Source: Nocardia amikacinitolerans NBRC 108937 (GTDB lineage: Bacteria; Actinomycetota; Actinomycetes; Mycobacteriales; Mycobacteriaceae). From it: a stretch of DNA of 64,000 nt. The notes beneath the pieces were generated by a model. It had not been told where the DNA came from. It searched no databases and worked only from the letters and a program-made list of their open reading frames with translations. Within the stretch, counting starts at the first letter, position 1; every line of letters begins with the position of its first letter. Where the stretch lies: contig NZ_BDAU01000026.1 of assembly GCF_001612615.1 (NCBI RefSeq), positions 1 through 64,000 of the forward strand. Direction: 5' to 3'. Shown piece by piece: positions 32,781-42,212 of the stretch. The translations under genes were made by a program, and so were the position numbers.

Positions 32781-33710
32781 ATGGCCGCCATCGCTATGGA
32801 CTTCGAGGACATGCTCCGCAAGATCAAGGACCGCCAGTGGGCCCTTGCCGACATCGACTGGGACGCCCCCGGCGCCGAGACCATCACCCCGGAACTGCAC
32901 GCCCGCCTCAAGCCGTTCATGGCCGATCTCATGTGGATCGAGAACGTCGGCGCACGCGGTTTTGCCGCCATGGCCAAGAAGGCGCCCACCGAGACCCTGC
33001 GCGAGATCTACCGCTACTTCCACGCCGAGGAACAGAAGCATGCCAACGCCGAACTGGCGCTGATGCGCCGCTGGGGCATGCTCGAGGGCGACGAGATCCC
33101 GCAGCCGAACGTGAACGTCAAGCTGGTCATCGACTTCCTGGACAAGTACTCCGACGACATGTCGCTGTCGTTCCTCGGCACCGTGATCCCGATGCTCGAG
33201 GTGGCGCTGGACGGCGCGCTGGTGAAGTTCATCATGGACGAGATCGAGGACCCGGTCTGCCAGGAGGCGTTCAAGCGGATCAACGCCGACGAATCACGCC
33301 ATCTGGCGGTCGATTTCGCGGTGATGGATCTGCTCGGCCACGCCGAGATGCGCAAGCTGCTCATCGAGCTGGTCGGCGGCTGGGTCAAGCCGACGTTCCT
33401 GATCGGCGTGCTGAGCTACGTGCCGCTGCTGAACAAGATGCGCGACAACATCGTCGCGATGGGCGTGGACGAGAACAAGCTCTACAAGGCGCTCGAGCGC
33501 TACCGCAATGTCGGCGAGCGCAGCGAATTCGCGCGCAGGCTGCCGATGTATCAGATCGTGAAGATGCACGGCGGCTGGGTGGTCGACCGCGACCACCCGT
33601 ATCACCTGCTGGCCGACGCCCTGGTCAAGATCACCGCGCGGGTCCCGAAGCGGCTGCTGCGCCGAGACCCCGCCTGGGCCAAGGAAATCACCTACGAGCC
33701 CGCCGCATGA
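32781..33710 (+). CDS. ferritin-like di-iron protein
   Basis: 309 aa, helical, with two metal-ligand pairs typical of ferritin-like di-iron enzymes: WIENVGARGFAAM then YRYFHAEEQKHANAEL (Glu plus ExxH), and VCQEAFKRINADESRHLAVD (Glu plus ExxH). Relatives occur next to BVMO and SDR genes in Mycobacterium and Nocardia and are usually unnamed. It may be an oxygenase or oxidase. It has RBS AGGAG, lies 1 base after the SDR gene, and its stop is 11 bases before the BVMO start. Confidence 0.82.
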   Translation: MAAIAMDFEDMLRKIKDRQWALADIDWDAPGAETITPELHARLKPFMADLMWIENVGARGFAAMAKKAPTETLREIYRYFHAEEQKHANAELALMRRWGMLEGDEIPQPNVNVKLVIDFLDKYSDDMSLSFLGTVIPMLEVALDGALVKFIMDEIEDPVCQEAFKRINADESRHLAVDFAVMDLLGHAEMRKLLIELVGGWVKPTFLIGVLSYVPLLNKMRDNIVAMGVDENKLYKALERYRNVGERSEFARRLPMYQIVKMHGGWVVDRDHPYHLLADALVKITARVPKRLLRRDPAWAKEITYEPAA

Positions 33711-33721
33711 GGAACGACACC

Positions 33722-35230
33722 ATGACCAACGCACAGACGCTCGACGTCGCGGTGATCGGCGGCGGCTTCGCCGGTATCGGCGCCGCGATCCGGCTGAAAC
33801 AGCACGGCATCGAGAACTTCGCCATCCTGGAGCGCGGCACCGCGCTCGGCGGCACCTGGCGCGACAACACCTATCCCGGTGCGGCATGCGACATTCCGTC
33901 GCGGCTCTACTCCTACAGCTTCGCGCCCAATCCGAACTGGTCGCAGACCTATTCGGGCAGTGCGGAGATTCTCGGCTACATCGAGTCCATGGCGACACGG
34001 TTTCGGCTGCGCCCGCACGTCCGATTCGGTTGCACCGTAACCGGAATCGCCTTCGACGAGGACGCGGGGCTCTGGGACGTCGCGATCGAGGGCAACGCCG
34101 TGCCGGTGCGGGCACGGACCGTGGTGCTCGCCTCGGGACCACTGTCCAACGCGGGCTTCCCCGATATCCGCGGCATCGAGACCTACGAGGGCCACAAGAT
34201 CCACAGTGCCCGTTGGGATCACGACTACGACTTCACCGGCAAGCGGGTCGCGGTGATCGGCACCGGCGCGAGTGCGGTGCAGATCATTCCCGAGTTGGTC
34301 GAGAAGGCGGCCTCGGTCAAGGTCTTCCAGCGCACAGCCGGGTGGGTGCTTCCCCGGGTGAACCGGCGGACCAACCCGCTCACCAAGAGCCTCTACCAGC
34401 ACGTGCCAGCGGCGGAGTCACTGGCCAGGCGCGCGTGGTTCTACGGGCACGAGTCGGTGGCGCTCGGCGTCGTGTGGAACACGCCGCTGACCCGCGTCGT
34501 CGAGTTGGTCGGACGGGCACAGCTGCACCGGCAGGTGCGCGATCCGTGGCTGCGCCGCCAGCTCACGCCGGACTTCCGCGCCGGGTGCAAACGCCTGCTG
34601 ATGACCGACGACTACTACCCGGCGTTGCAGCGCGACAACTGCAAACTGATCACCTGGCCGATCGCGCGCCTCGCGCCGAACGGCGTCCGCACCGCGGAAG
34701 GCGTTGAGCACCAGGCGGATTGCATCGTCTTCGCGACGGGGTTCGAGGTGTCCAAGGCCGGTACCCCGATCCCGATCGTCGGGCGTGACGACCGGGTGCT
34801 CGCCGAGGAATGGTCGAAGGGGGCTTACGCGTACAAGAGCGTCTCCGTGTCGGGCTATCCGAATCTGTTCTTCACCTTCGGACCGAACTCCGGACCGGGT
34901 CACAACTCGGCGCTGGTGTACATGGAAGCCCAGATCGACTACCTGGTCCGGGCGATCGGCACCATCCTGGACCGCGATCTGCGCATGCTCGACGTCCGCC
35001 GGGATCGCCAGGACCGGTACAACGAGACCATCCAGCGCAGACTCACCGCGACCACCTGGAATTCCGGCTGCCACAGCTGGTATCTGACCGACGACGGTTT
35101 CAACGCCACCATGTATCCCGGCTTCGCGACGCAGTACGTCAACCAGTTGCGCAGTCTTCGGCTCGAGGACTACCACGTGGTGTCGGCCGACGCGGGCACG
35201 CGGGCGGCGCGGGTCGCGGCGGTCTCCTGA
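33722..35230 (+). CDS. Baeyer-Villiger-type flavin monooxygenase
   Basis: 502-aa FAD/NADPH monooxygenase of the EthA/MymA group. The FAD site is AVIGGGFAGIGAAIRL, followed by GGTWRDNTYPGAACDIPS. The BVMO fingerprint appears as YEGHKIHSARWDHD, and the NADPH site as VIGTGASAVQIIPELV with FQRTAGWVLPR after it. It inserts oxygen next to a ketone to give an ester or lactone, which the esterase at the head of the operon could cleave. The ATG at 33722 has GAGGA at good distance; an ATG at 33707 overlapping the previous stop is possible. Confidence 0.92.
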   Translation: MTNAQTLDVAVIGGGFAGIGAAIRLKQHGIENFAILERGTALGGTWRDNTYPGAACDIPSRLYSYSFAPNPNWSQTYSGSAEILGYIESMATRFRLRPHVRFGCTVTGIAFDEDAGLWDVAIEGNAVPVRARTVVLASGPLSNAGFPDIRGIETYEGHKIHSARWDHDYDFTGKRVAVIGTGASAVQIIPELVEKAASVKVFQRTAGWVLPRVNRRTNPLTKSLYQHVPAAESLARRAWFYGHESVALGVVWNTPLTRVVELVGRAQLHRQVRDPWLRRQLTPDFRAGCKRLLMTDDYYPALQRDNCKLITWPIARLAPNGVRTAEGVEHQADCIVFATGFEVSKAGTPIPIVGRDDRVLAEEWSKGAYAYKSVSVSGYPNLFFTFGPNSGPGHNSALVYMEAQIDYLVRAIGTILDRDLRMLDVRRDRQDRYNETIQRRLTATTWNSGCHSWYLTDDGFNATMYPGFATQYVNQLRSLRLEDYHVVSADAGTRAARVAAVS

Positions 35231-35309
35231 CAGATGGACCAGGTTCGGCCGAATTCCGCGCATGGCGGAGCGAAGGCGTAGGTACGCCTCGCTGACCCGC
35301 CGCAACGAC

Positions 35310-35350
35310 ACGAGCCCGGCGCGCGCCCACGCCGGTGCCGCCGGGCTCGT
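35310..35350 (+). terminator. hairpin after the BVMO gene
   Basis: ACGAGCCCGGC (35,310-35,320) pairs with GCCGGGCTCGT (35,340-35,350) around a 19-base GC-rich loop that can itself pair. It lies 80 bases after the BVMO stop and before the MerR gene. There is no T-run, which is common in high-GC actinobacteria. Confidence 0.6.
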
Positions 35351-35416
35351 CTCGATAGACTCGGTCTTTCGACGATCAAGGTCGCGACCGTCCGATGCGG
35401 CGCGGCGGGCGAGGAG

Positions 35417-36187
35417 GTGAGCGCGGTGGCGGAGTATCGGATCGACGATCTGGCCCGCGCGGCGGGCACCACCACCCGCAACGTGCGCGCGTATCAGGAG
35501 CGTGGCCTGCTGCCGCCGCCGATCGGCAAGGACGGCCGCGCCAGCATCTACGGCGAGGCGCACCTGGACCGGTTGCGACTGATCGACGCGCTGTTGCAGC
35601 GCGGCTTCACCACAGCGCACATCGCCGACTTCATCACCAGCTGGGAGACCGGCAAGGACCTGACCGAGGTGCTCGGGCTGCAACACGCCGTCACCGCATC
35701 GTGGGCCAAGGCCGAGACCTTCGAGGTGCCGCGCGAGCTGATCGACACGCTGCTCGGCGCCGAGGCCGGCGACCTCGTCGACCGGTTGACGGAGATGAAA
35801 CTGGTCCGCGTCGAGGGCGAGACCGTGGTGTTCACCGACACCCAGCTGCTCGCCTCGTTCGCCGAGCTGCACGAGTACGGCCTGGAACTGCGCACGCTCA
35901 TCGAGATCTACGCCAAGGTCGCCGACCGGATCGACGACATCACCCACATCATGATCACCGCCGCCAAGCAGCACATCATCGACGAGCACGGTCCGGGCTG
36001 GCTGCCGCAGACGAGCGCCGAAATCGCCGAGACCACAACGATGTTGAACAAGATGCGGGAGCTGGCCACCACCTCGGTGCACGCCACGCTCGCCCGTTCG
36101 CTCGACGTGACGCTGCGCCGCGAGCTCGGCGACTACCTCGCCACCGCCGCCGAGCGGGAAGCCAAGCGCACCGGCAAAGGCGCCTGA
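35417..36187 (+). CDS. MerR-family transcriptional regulator
   Basis: 256-aa regulator. The N-terminal MerR winged helix is clear: YRIDDLARAAGTTTRNVRAY then QERGLLPPP, and RLRLIDALLQRGFTTAHIAD. The long C-terminal part (about 180 residues) has no Cys cluster, so a metal sensor is unlikely; it probably binds an organic ligand or forms a helical dimer. GTG starts at 35417 and 35429 are both possible, with GAGGAG before the first. It may control the BVMO operon just upstream, whose start has an operator-like repeat. Confidence 0.85.
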   Translation: MSAVAEYRIDDLARAAGTTTRNVRAYQERGLLPPPIGKDGRASIYGEAHLDRLRLIDALLQRGFTTAHIADFITSWETGKDLTEVLGLQHAVTASWAKAETFEVPRELIDTLLGAEAGDLVDRLTEMKLVRVEGETVVFTDTQLLASFAELHEYGLELRTLIEIYAKVADRIDDITHIMITAAKQHIIDEHGPGWLPQTSAEIAETTTMLNKMRELATTSVHATLARSLDVTLRRELGDYLATAAEREAKRTGKGA

Positions 36188-36194
36188 CTCAGCG

Positions 36195-36260
36195 CGCGTG
36201 CGCCCGATCTCGCGCCGTGCGCCCCTGATCTCGACGCCGCGCGCCCCAGATCTCAGCGTC
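36195..36260. repeat. 22-base tandem repeat, three copies
   Basis: Three adjacent units of about 22 bases, each containing TGCGCCC or GCGCCCC followed by GATCTC, lie between the converging MerR and permease genes. The last unit overlaps the permease stop by a few bases. Confidence 0.6.
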
Positions 36261-37008
36261 GCGCGTACAGCACCGTGGCACAGAAATATCCGAGCAGCGC
36301 CAACCCGAGACACCACAGCACCGCGGCGACGGCCGCCCCTCCTCCACCGTCCGTGAGGAACATACGCACGGTGCCGATCACGGGCGTGGCGGGCTGGTTC
36401 TCGGCGAACCCGCGCAACCAGCTCGGCATGGTGTCGATCGGGACGAAGGCGCTGCTGATGTAGGGAACGAACATCACCGCGTAGGTGAAACCGCCCGCCG
36501 CCTCCGGGCTTTTCGCCAGCATGCCGAGCGCGACCGCGATCCAGGTGACAGCGTGCACGAACAGCGCGATCACCGCCAACGCCGCCATCCAGTCGAACAC
36601 CCCTGCGCTGGAACGAAACCCGAGCGCGAAAGCGACCGCCAGCACGATGCCGACCGCGGCGAGATTCCGCACGACCCCTTCACCAGCGTGCCCCGCGAGA
36701 AGCGCCTGCCGGAAGGCGGGCAGCGTCCGAAACCTTTCCACGGCTCCCGAGACCATGTCCACCGAGACGGCCGCCGCCGTGATGGACGCACCGAAACCGG
36801 TGCACAGCAGGATGATTCCCGGCAGCACGTAGTCCAGGTACGGCATGCCGACCTGGATCGCTCCGCCGAACACGTACACGAACAGCAGCATGATCAGAAT
36901 CGGCAGCGCCAGCGAGATCACCAGGGTGTCGCGGCTGCGTACGGTGCGCCGCGCCGCGCGCCGGTACATGACTACGGAATCCGCGACGGCCGCGCCGACC
37001 CGCCTCAT
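36253..37008 (-). CDS. ABC-2 type transporter permease, DrrB-like
   Basis: 251-aa membrane permease with about six helices (for example VISLALPILIMLLFVYVFGG, VLPGIILLCTGFGASITAAA, FTYAVMFVPYISSAFVPIDT, AVLWCLGLALLGYFCATVLY). DrrB/daunorubicin-exporter family features are VERFRTLPAFRQALLAG and the ASITAAAVSVDMVSGA segment. No ATP-binding partner is in the window, so it must use a distant ATPase or be orphaned. It follows the UGT-like glycosyltransferase by 49 bases on the same strand; together they could glycosylate and export a small molecule or lipid. Confidence 0.88.
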   Translation of the reverse strand: MRRVGAAVADSVVMYRRAARRTVRSRDTLVISLALPILIMLLFVYVFGGAIQVGMPYLDYVLPGIILLCTGFGASITAAAVSVDMVSGAVERFRTLPAFRQALLAGHAGEGVVRNLAAVGIVLAVAFALGFRSSAGVFDWMAALAVIALFVHAVTWIAVALGMLAKSPEAAGGFTYAVMFVPYISSAFVPIDTMPSWLRGFAENQPATPVIGTVRMFLTDGGGGAAVAAVLWCLGLALLGYFCATVLYARR

Positions 37009-37057
37009 CCGCCTCGTGCTGCGGCGCGGCTCGACAGCGGATGGAACACGAGCGGGA

Positions 37058-38338
37058 TCATTCTGCCGTCCGCTCGACGATGTCGGCCGTGCGCCGGGTC
37101 GCGTCCGAGCTCGAATGCAATTGCACCGCGAGGCTTTTCGCCCGCTGGCCGGTCTCCGGCGCGAGCAGCGTCCGCACGCCTTCGGTCAACCGCTCCGCGT
37201 CCAGGCGCTGGAACGGAACATGCGCGCCGACCCCGAGTCGTTCGACCTGCCCGCCCCACATCGGCTGGTCGAACGACACCGAGCAGACCAGCGTCGGCAA
37301 GCCCGCGCGCAGGCTCTCGAAGGTGGTGCCGATCCCGCCGTGGTGCACGGCCGCGGCACACAGCGGGAAGACGATGTCGTGCGCGAGCGGTCCGACGACT
37401 CGCACGTTCGGTCCGGTCTCGGCGTTCGCGGCGTCCAGATCGCTCCACCCCGCGCTGACCAGCCCGCGCCTGCCGAGCCGTCCGCACACCTGCTCGACGA
37501 TGGCCAGCACCGCGTGCGTGTCCCGGATGGGCATGCTGCCGAATCCGAAGTACACCGGCGGCTCGCCCTCGGCGATCCAGGCCAGCACCGCACCGTGGTC
37601 GGCGGCGAGTTCACCGATCGCCTCGCGCGCCGAGCGTTCGAGCGGCAGGAAACCGACCAGCGGCCTGCGCTCACCCCACTCCTCGGCCAGGCCGGGCACC
37701 AGCGCGCGGTCGTAGATCTGCACCTCTGGCACGCCGCGGCGGTCGAGCATCGCGGCCGGACTCGCCGCCGACCTGGGCAAACCGAGTTCGCGGCGCAACT
37801 GGTTGAGGTAGCGCAGGAAGACCACGCGACGCAGGTTCTCGGCAAGCGTCCACGTGGCGCGGTTGACCGCGGCGGGCGGACGCCAGTGCGGCGGGAGCGC
37901 GCCGGGGAACGGATACGCCCCGTTCTTGCGGCCTGGGAAACCGTGCATGGTCACCATCGGCACGCCCATCGCCTCGGCGACCGACGCGGCCCGATCCTCG
38001 GTGAGCAACGTGGAGACGATGACATCGGCGTCCCGGCAGACCTCGATCACCTCGCGGTTCATCCGCTCGGCGTAGTCGGCCATCTGCTTGCCGACCAGCT
38101 GCATCAGCCGGAAACTGCTGCCCGCGGCCAGCGCCCGCTGGCCCTCGTCGGAGGCATACAGCTGCTGGACGTCCGGACCGCACGGTGTCGCGGCGAGTCC
38201 GGCGCGGGCGGTGAAGTCGACCAGATTGGGCGGTGCGCCGACGGTCACCTCGTGACCGCGTCGGCGCAGTTCCAGTCCGAGCGCCACCGCGGGCTGCACA
38301 TCCCCGCGGGTGCCGGTCAGCGGTATCGCCACTCTCAT
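37058..38338 (-). CDS. UGT/GT1-family glycosyltransferase
   Basis: 426-aa glycosyltransferase of the GT-B fold, similar to macrolide/glycopeptide and glycopeptidolipid-type enzymes (GtfA group, Rv1524/Rv1526c). The N-terminal IPLTGTRGDVQPAVALGLEL and GHEVTVGAPPNL are typical acceptor-domain starts. The C-terminal donor motif is AAAVHHGGIGTTFESLRAGL, followed by FDQPMWGGQVERLGVG. It transfers a sugar from a nucleotide-sugar to a small lipid or natural product. It is divergent from the GT4-P450 fusion gene (69 bases apart) and first in an operon with the ABC permease. Confidence 0.9.
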   Translation of the reverse strand: MRVAIPLTGTRGDVQPAVALGLELRRRGHEVTVGAPPNLVDFTARAGLAATPCGPDVQQLYASDEGQRALAAGSSFRLMQLVGKQMADYAERMNREVIEVCRDADVIVSTLLTEDRAASVAEAMGVPMVTMHGFPGRKNGAYPFPGALPPHWRPPAAVNRATWTLAENLRRVVFLRYLNQLRRELGLPRSAASPAAMLDRRGVPEVQIYDRALVPGLAEEWGERRPLVGFLPLERSAREAIGELAADHGAVLAWIAEGEPPVYFGFGSMPIRDTHAVLAIVEQVCGRLGRRGLVSAGWSDLDAANAETGPNVRVVGPLAHDIVFPLCAAAVHHGGIGTTFESLRAGLPTLVCSVSFDQPMWGGQVERLGVGAHVPFQRLDAERLTEGVRTLLAPETGQRAKSLAVQLHSSSDATRRTADIVERTAE

Positions 38339-38406
38339 GCCGTCGCCTCCGCCCGCTCGGCGCGATTTACCCTCATCGGACCTCCTGCGTCCGTACGGTG
38401 GTGGCC

Positions 38407-40971
38407 ATGCACGTCGCGTTGTTCACCGACTTCCATCCCGCCACTCTCGGCGGGATCCAGACTTCGGTGAACGCCTTGCGGCGCGGCCTGGAACGGGCTG
38501 GTCACCGGGTCACGGTGTTCGCCGCGCCCACGCCGGAATCTACCGAACCCGACCCGGACCTCGTGGTCCTTTCGGCACTCGCGGGCGTGCGGGTCAACGG
38601 ATTCGCGATGGTGCTGCCGACGCCGGACAACACCCGCCGCATCGACGCGGCCTTCGCCGACCGCGGCCCGATCGACGTCGTGCACTTGCAGACCACCTAC
38701 GGCGTAGCGATCGCCGGACTGCGCGCCGCGCGCAGGCACGGCATTCCGGTCGTGCAGACGGTGCACAGTCGCGACGACTCGTTCATCCAGCACACCTCGC
38801 CGACGCCGTACCTGTCCGCGCTCGCCGTGCGCCTGCTGCACGGACGCTTCGTTCCGCACCGGAAAACGTTGTCGCACAGCGCTGAATCGCGGGCCGCGCG
38901 GCAGGCGTGGCACACGATGGTGAACCACGCCCGCGCCGCCGACCGGGTGATCGTGCCCACCGAGCACTTCGCCGACCGCTTCCGCGCGCACGGGCTGGAC
39001 CGCCCGATTCGGGTGATCTCCAACGGCATCGACGACGAATTACTCGACATGGCCCGTTCCGCCCGTCCCGCAACAGCTTCCACGCCGACAGCGGCGCCGC
39101 TACGCGTGCTGTGGTGCGGGCGTCTGTCACCGGAGAAACGGATTCTGGACGCGATCGAGGCCGTCCGCCGAACACCGGGCTGCACGCTGGACGTGTACGG
39201 AACCGGCGATCAGGAGGCGGCGGCCCGCGCGGCGATCGCGGCGGGCGGCATCGCGGATCGGGTACGGCTGCACGGTGGCGTGCCCCAGCTCGACTGCCTC
39301 ACCGCGATGGCGGCGCACGACGTATTGCTCTTCCCCTCTTCGGGATTCGACACGCAGGGCATGGCGCTGCTGGAAGCCGTGGCCATGGGGCTGCCCGTGG
39401 TGTACTGCGACTCCGATCTCGCGGAGACGGCGCCGCCGGGCGGCGGTGTTCGCACCCGTGACCCTTCGGTCGCTTCGATCGCCGCGGCGCTGCGCGATCT
39501 GGTCGCCGATCCCGCGCAGCTGATCCCGATGCGAAAAGCCCTGAGCGAGTATGCCGATACGGCTCGACAGTCCCGGTTGATCGCGCAGGTGACCGCCGAG
39601 TACGCCGAGCTGACGGCCGCGCGAGGCGCCGATCGTGCCGCATCGCTCGCGGGCATTCCGACCGCCCCGGGCAGACTCCCGCTCCTAGGCCACAGCCTCG
39701 CGGCATTGCGCGGCGCACTGCCGTTCGTCGCGTCCCTTGCCGAGATCGGCCCGATCGTGCGCATCTATCTCGGCCCGCGCCCGGCGTACGTGCTGACCAC
39801 GCCCGAGCTCATCCGCGAGGTCGGCTTCGGCGATGCGGGGTCGTTCCATCGCGAGGAGCTGCGGGACGCGATGCACGAGGTGATTCGCGGCGCGTCGAAT
39901 GTGCTCAGCGGGACACCGCACGAGGTGCGCCGCCGCATGATCGCCCCGGCGCTGCGCCAGCGCAGGCTGGCCGAATACACCGCCGTGGCCGCGGATCTGG
40001 CCAATGCGTGGGCCGACGCACTGCCCGCGGACCGTCCGCTGAATCTGGTGGACGAGGCGCACCGGCTGGTCCTGGACACCATCTCGGCCACCCTGTTCAC
40101 CGCCGATTTCGGGTCCGATGCGAAACGCGAAGTGCGCGCGAATGTTCCGTGGCTGCTCGGCCAGGTGATCCAACGGGCCGCACTGCCGCGGGCCGTGCAA
40201 CGGCTGCGCGTGGTCGCCAATCGCCGCTTCGCCGCGAAGTCCGCCGCGCTGCGCGCACAGATCGCGGCGGTCGTCGCCGAATACCGCAGGGCCGACCGCG
40301 ATTTCCACGACGTGCTCTCCGCCCTCGTCCGGCACACCGATCCGGAGACCGGCGCGCGACTGTCCGACGAGGAGATCGTCGACGAGCTCATCCTGATGCT
40401 GGCGGCGGGCGTCGGCTCGACCGCCTCGATCATGGCGTGGGTCTGGCACGAGACCATGCGCAATCGCGATATCGGCGACGAATTGCGCAGGGAACTGGAC
40501 GATTTCGTCGGTGCGGGGCAGGTCCGGCCGGATCACCTCGTCGCACTGCCCTACTTGCGACTGGTGGTGTTGGAAACGCTGCGGTTCTGGGGGCCGTGGG
40601 TCAGCACCCAGACCGCGGACGGCCCGGTCACCCTCGGCGGCGTCACCCTGCCCGACGGCGCGACCGTGGTCTACAGCCCGTACCTGGTGCACCACACCGA
40701 GCGCTACTACCCCGCACCGGAGACCTTCGATCCGGACCGGTGGTTCGCCGGGCGGGTCGAGGAGATCGACAAGAAGGCGATCCTGCCGTTCGGCGTGGGA
40801 GCGCGGCACTGCCCCGGCAACAACTTCGCCGTCATGACCATCACGCTCGCCACGGCGGCGCTGTTCGCTCGCTGGCGGCCGGAGCCGGATCCCGGCTACC
40901 GCGTCCGGCCGACGACCCTCGACTTCGTGCCGTCGCCGTCCAAGCTGCCGGTGGTTCTGCACCGCAGGTGA
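38407..40971 (+). CDS. GT4 glycosyltransferase fused to a cytochrome P450
   Basis: One 854-aa reading holds two complete enzymes. Residues 1-405 are a GT4 GT-B glycosyltransferase: FTDFHPATLGGIQTSVNALR, VISNGID, LRVLWCGRLSPEKRILDAI and the donor motif FDTQGMALLEAVAMGLP. Residues about 412-854 are a P450: the entry GRLPLLGH, helix I AAGVGST (666-672), ExxR as ETLR (723-726), FDPDRWF, and heme loop PFGVGARHCPG with Cys 802. In helix I the usual acid-threonine pair is replaced by Gly670-Ser671, so oxygen activation may be atypical. No stop, frameshift or start signal was seen at the join. GTG codons at 38398 and 38401 are alternative starts. Substrate unknown. Confidence 0.9.
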   Translation: MHVALFTDFHPATLGGIQTSVNALRRGLERAGHRVTVFAAPTPESTEPDPDLVVLSALAGVRVNGFAMVLPTPDNTRRIDAAFADRGPIDVVHLQTTYGVAIAGLRAARRHGIPVVQTVHSRDDSFIQHTSPTPYLSALAVRLLHGRFVPHRKTLSHSAESRAARQAWHTMVNHARAADRVIVPTEHFADRFRAHGLDRPIRVISNGIDDELLDMARSARPATASTPTAAPLRVLWCGRLSPEKRILDAIEAVRRTPGCTLDVYGTGDQEAAARAAIAAGGIADRVRLHGGVPQLDCLTAMAAHDVLLFPSSGFDTQGMALLEAVAMGLPVVYCDSDLAETAPPGGGVRTRDPSVASIAAALRDLVADPAQLIPMRKALSEYADTARQSRLIAQVTAEYAELTAARGADRAASLAGIPTAPGRLPLLGHSLAALRGALPFVASLAEIGPIVRIYLGPRPAYVLTTPELIREVGFGDAGSFHREELRDAMHEVIRGASNVLSGTPHEVRRRMIAPALRQRRLAEYTAVAADLANAWADALPADRPLNLVDEAHRLVLDTISATLFTADFGSDAKREVRANVPWLLGQVIQRAALPRAVQRLRVVANRRFAAKSAALRAQIAAVVAEYRRADRDFHDVLSALVRHTDPETGARLSDEEIVDELILMLAAGVGSTASIMAWVWHETMRNRDIGDELRRELDDFVGAGQVRPDHLVALPYLRLVVLETLRFWGPWVSTQTADGPVTLGGVTLPDGATVVYSPYLVHHTERYYPAPETFDPDRWFAGRVEEIDKKAILPFGVGARHCPGNNFAVMTITLATAALFARWRPEPDPGYRVRPTTLDFVPSPSKLPVVLHRR

Positions 40972-41082
40972 ACGACGCCGTTTCCGGGCGTCTACCCGCG
41001 CCTTCCCTCGGACGACCCGGCGGGCGACGTACCCTGCTGGACAAGTGTGTGCCGCCTACCGACCAACGGAAATGGACCACCT

Positions 41083-42183
41083 ATGGCCTCCGGACGCCCG
41101 ATGATGCCGCCGCTCCCGCTCCTGCGCGCGGTCGACCGGTTCCGCGGCGCGCTCGCCGTGCTGCATCGAAAAGTGGTTCCCGGCCACATCGCGCTGATGG
41201 AGATGATGACCTCCGGCTGGCTGGCGCAGGCCATCGCGACGGCCGCCGAGCTCGGCATCGCCGACGAACTCGCACGCGGTCCGCGGCAGGGCGCGGAGCT
41301 GGCCGCCGCGGTGGGCGCCGACGAGGACGCGCTGCACCGTCTGTTGCGGCTGCTGATCAGCCACGGCATCTTCGCCAAGCGGCGCGACGGCGCCTACCGG
41401 CTGACCCCGCAGGCGCAAGCGCTGCGCAGGGACGCCCCGGTCTCGCTGCGCGACGCGTTCCTGTTCTTCGGGTCCGTTCAGCATCGCGCGCACTGGTCGC
41501 ACCTCACGGACGCGGTGCGCAGCGGCCTGCCGGTCGGCCCGGCGCTGGACGGGATGCCGTTCTTCGACTACGTGCAGACCGACCGCGAGCTCGGCGAGCT
41601 GTTCGACAACGCGATGACCAGCATCAGCACACTCGCGCTCGAACCACTCTTGGCCGCCTACGATTTCGGGCGCTACGACACCGTCGTCGATATCGGCGGC
41701 GGCCACGGCAGTCTGCTCGCCGAGATCCTGCGCCGCGCACCGCGCACCCGCGGCGTCCTGTTCGACCTGCCCGAGGTGGTCGCGGACGCCGCGCCGTATC
41801 TGGCCGAGCGCGGCGTGACCGACCGCTGCTCCGTGACCGCCGGGTCGTTCTTCGAGGCCGTGCCGGAAGGCGGGGACGCGTACCTGCTCAAACACATCAT
41901 CCACGACTGGCCGGAGGACGAGGCGGACCGGATCCTGCGCACCCTGCGCGCCGCCATGCACCCGGACTCCCGCCTGCTGCTGGTCGAACTGGTACTGCCC
42001 GAACACGACAGGCCGCACCCCGGCAAGTACATCGATATCGAGATGCTGGTCAACGCGGGCGGACGCGAGCGCACCGAGACGGAGTACCGAGAACTGCTGG
42101 CGCGCAACGGCTTCACCCTGCTGCGTGTGGTGCCGACGGTGTCGCCCGACAATATCCTCGAAGCGTGCCCGGCCGATAGGTAG
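41083..42183 (+). CDS. SAM-dependent O-methyltransferase
   Basis: 366-aa class I methyltransferase with the two-domain layout of plant- and polyketide-type O-methyltransferases. An N-terminal winged-helix dimerisation domain (LMEMMTSGWLAQAIATAAEL ... LHRLLRLLISHGIFAKR) is followed by SAM motif I VVDIGGGHGSLLAEIL, then FDLPEVV and the catalytic region LKHIIHDWPEDEADRILRTL. The start is ATG at 41083, 112 bases after the GT4-P450 gene on the same strand, so they may be co-transcribed. It probably methylates a hydroxyl on the compound that the P450 and glycosyltransferase act on. Confidence 0.88.
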   Translation: MASGRPMMPPLPLLRAVDRFRGALAVLHRKVVPGHIALMEMMTSGWLAQAIATAAELGIADELARGPRQGAELAAAVGADEDALHRLLRLLISHGIFAKRRDGAYRLTPQAQALRRDAPVSLRDAFLFFGSVQHRAHWSHLTDAVRSGLPVGPALDGMPFFDYVQTDRELGELFDNAMTSISTLALEPLLAAYDFGRYDTVVDIGGGHGSLLAEILRRAPRTRGVLFDLPEVVADAAPYLAERGVTDRCSVTAGSFFEAVPEGGDAYLLKHIIHDWPEDEADRILRTLRAAMHPDSRLLLVELVLPEHDRPHPGKYIDIEMLVNAGGRERTETEYRELLARNGFTLLRVVPTVSPDNILEACPADR

Positions 42184-42212
42184 CATCGGGGTGACGCTTC
42201 GAGGGGGACGCC

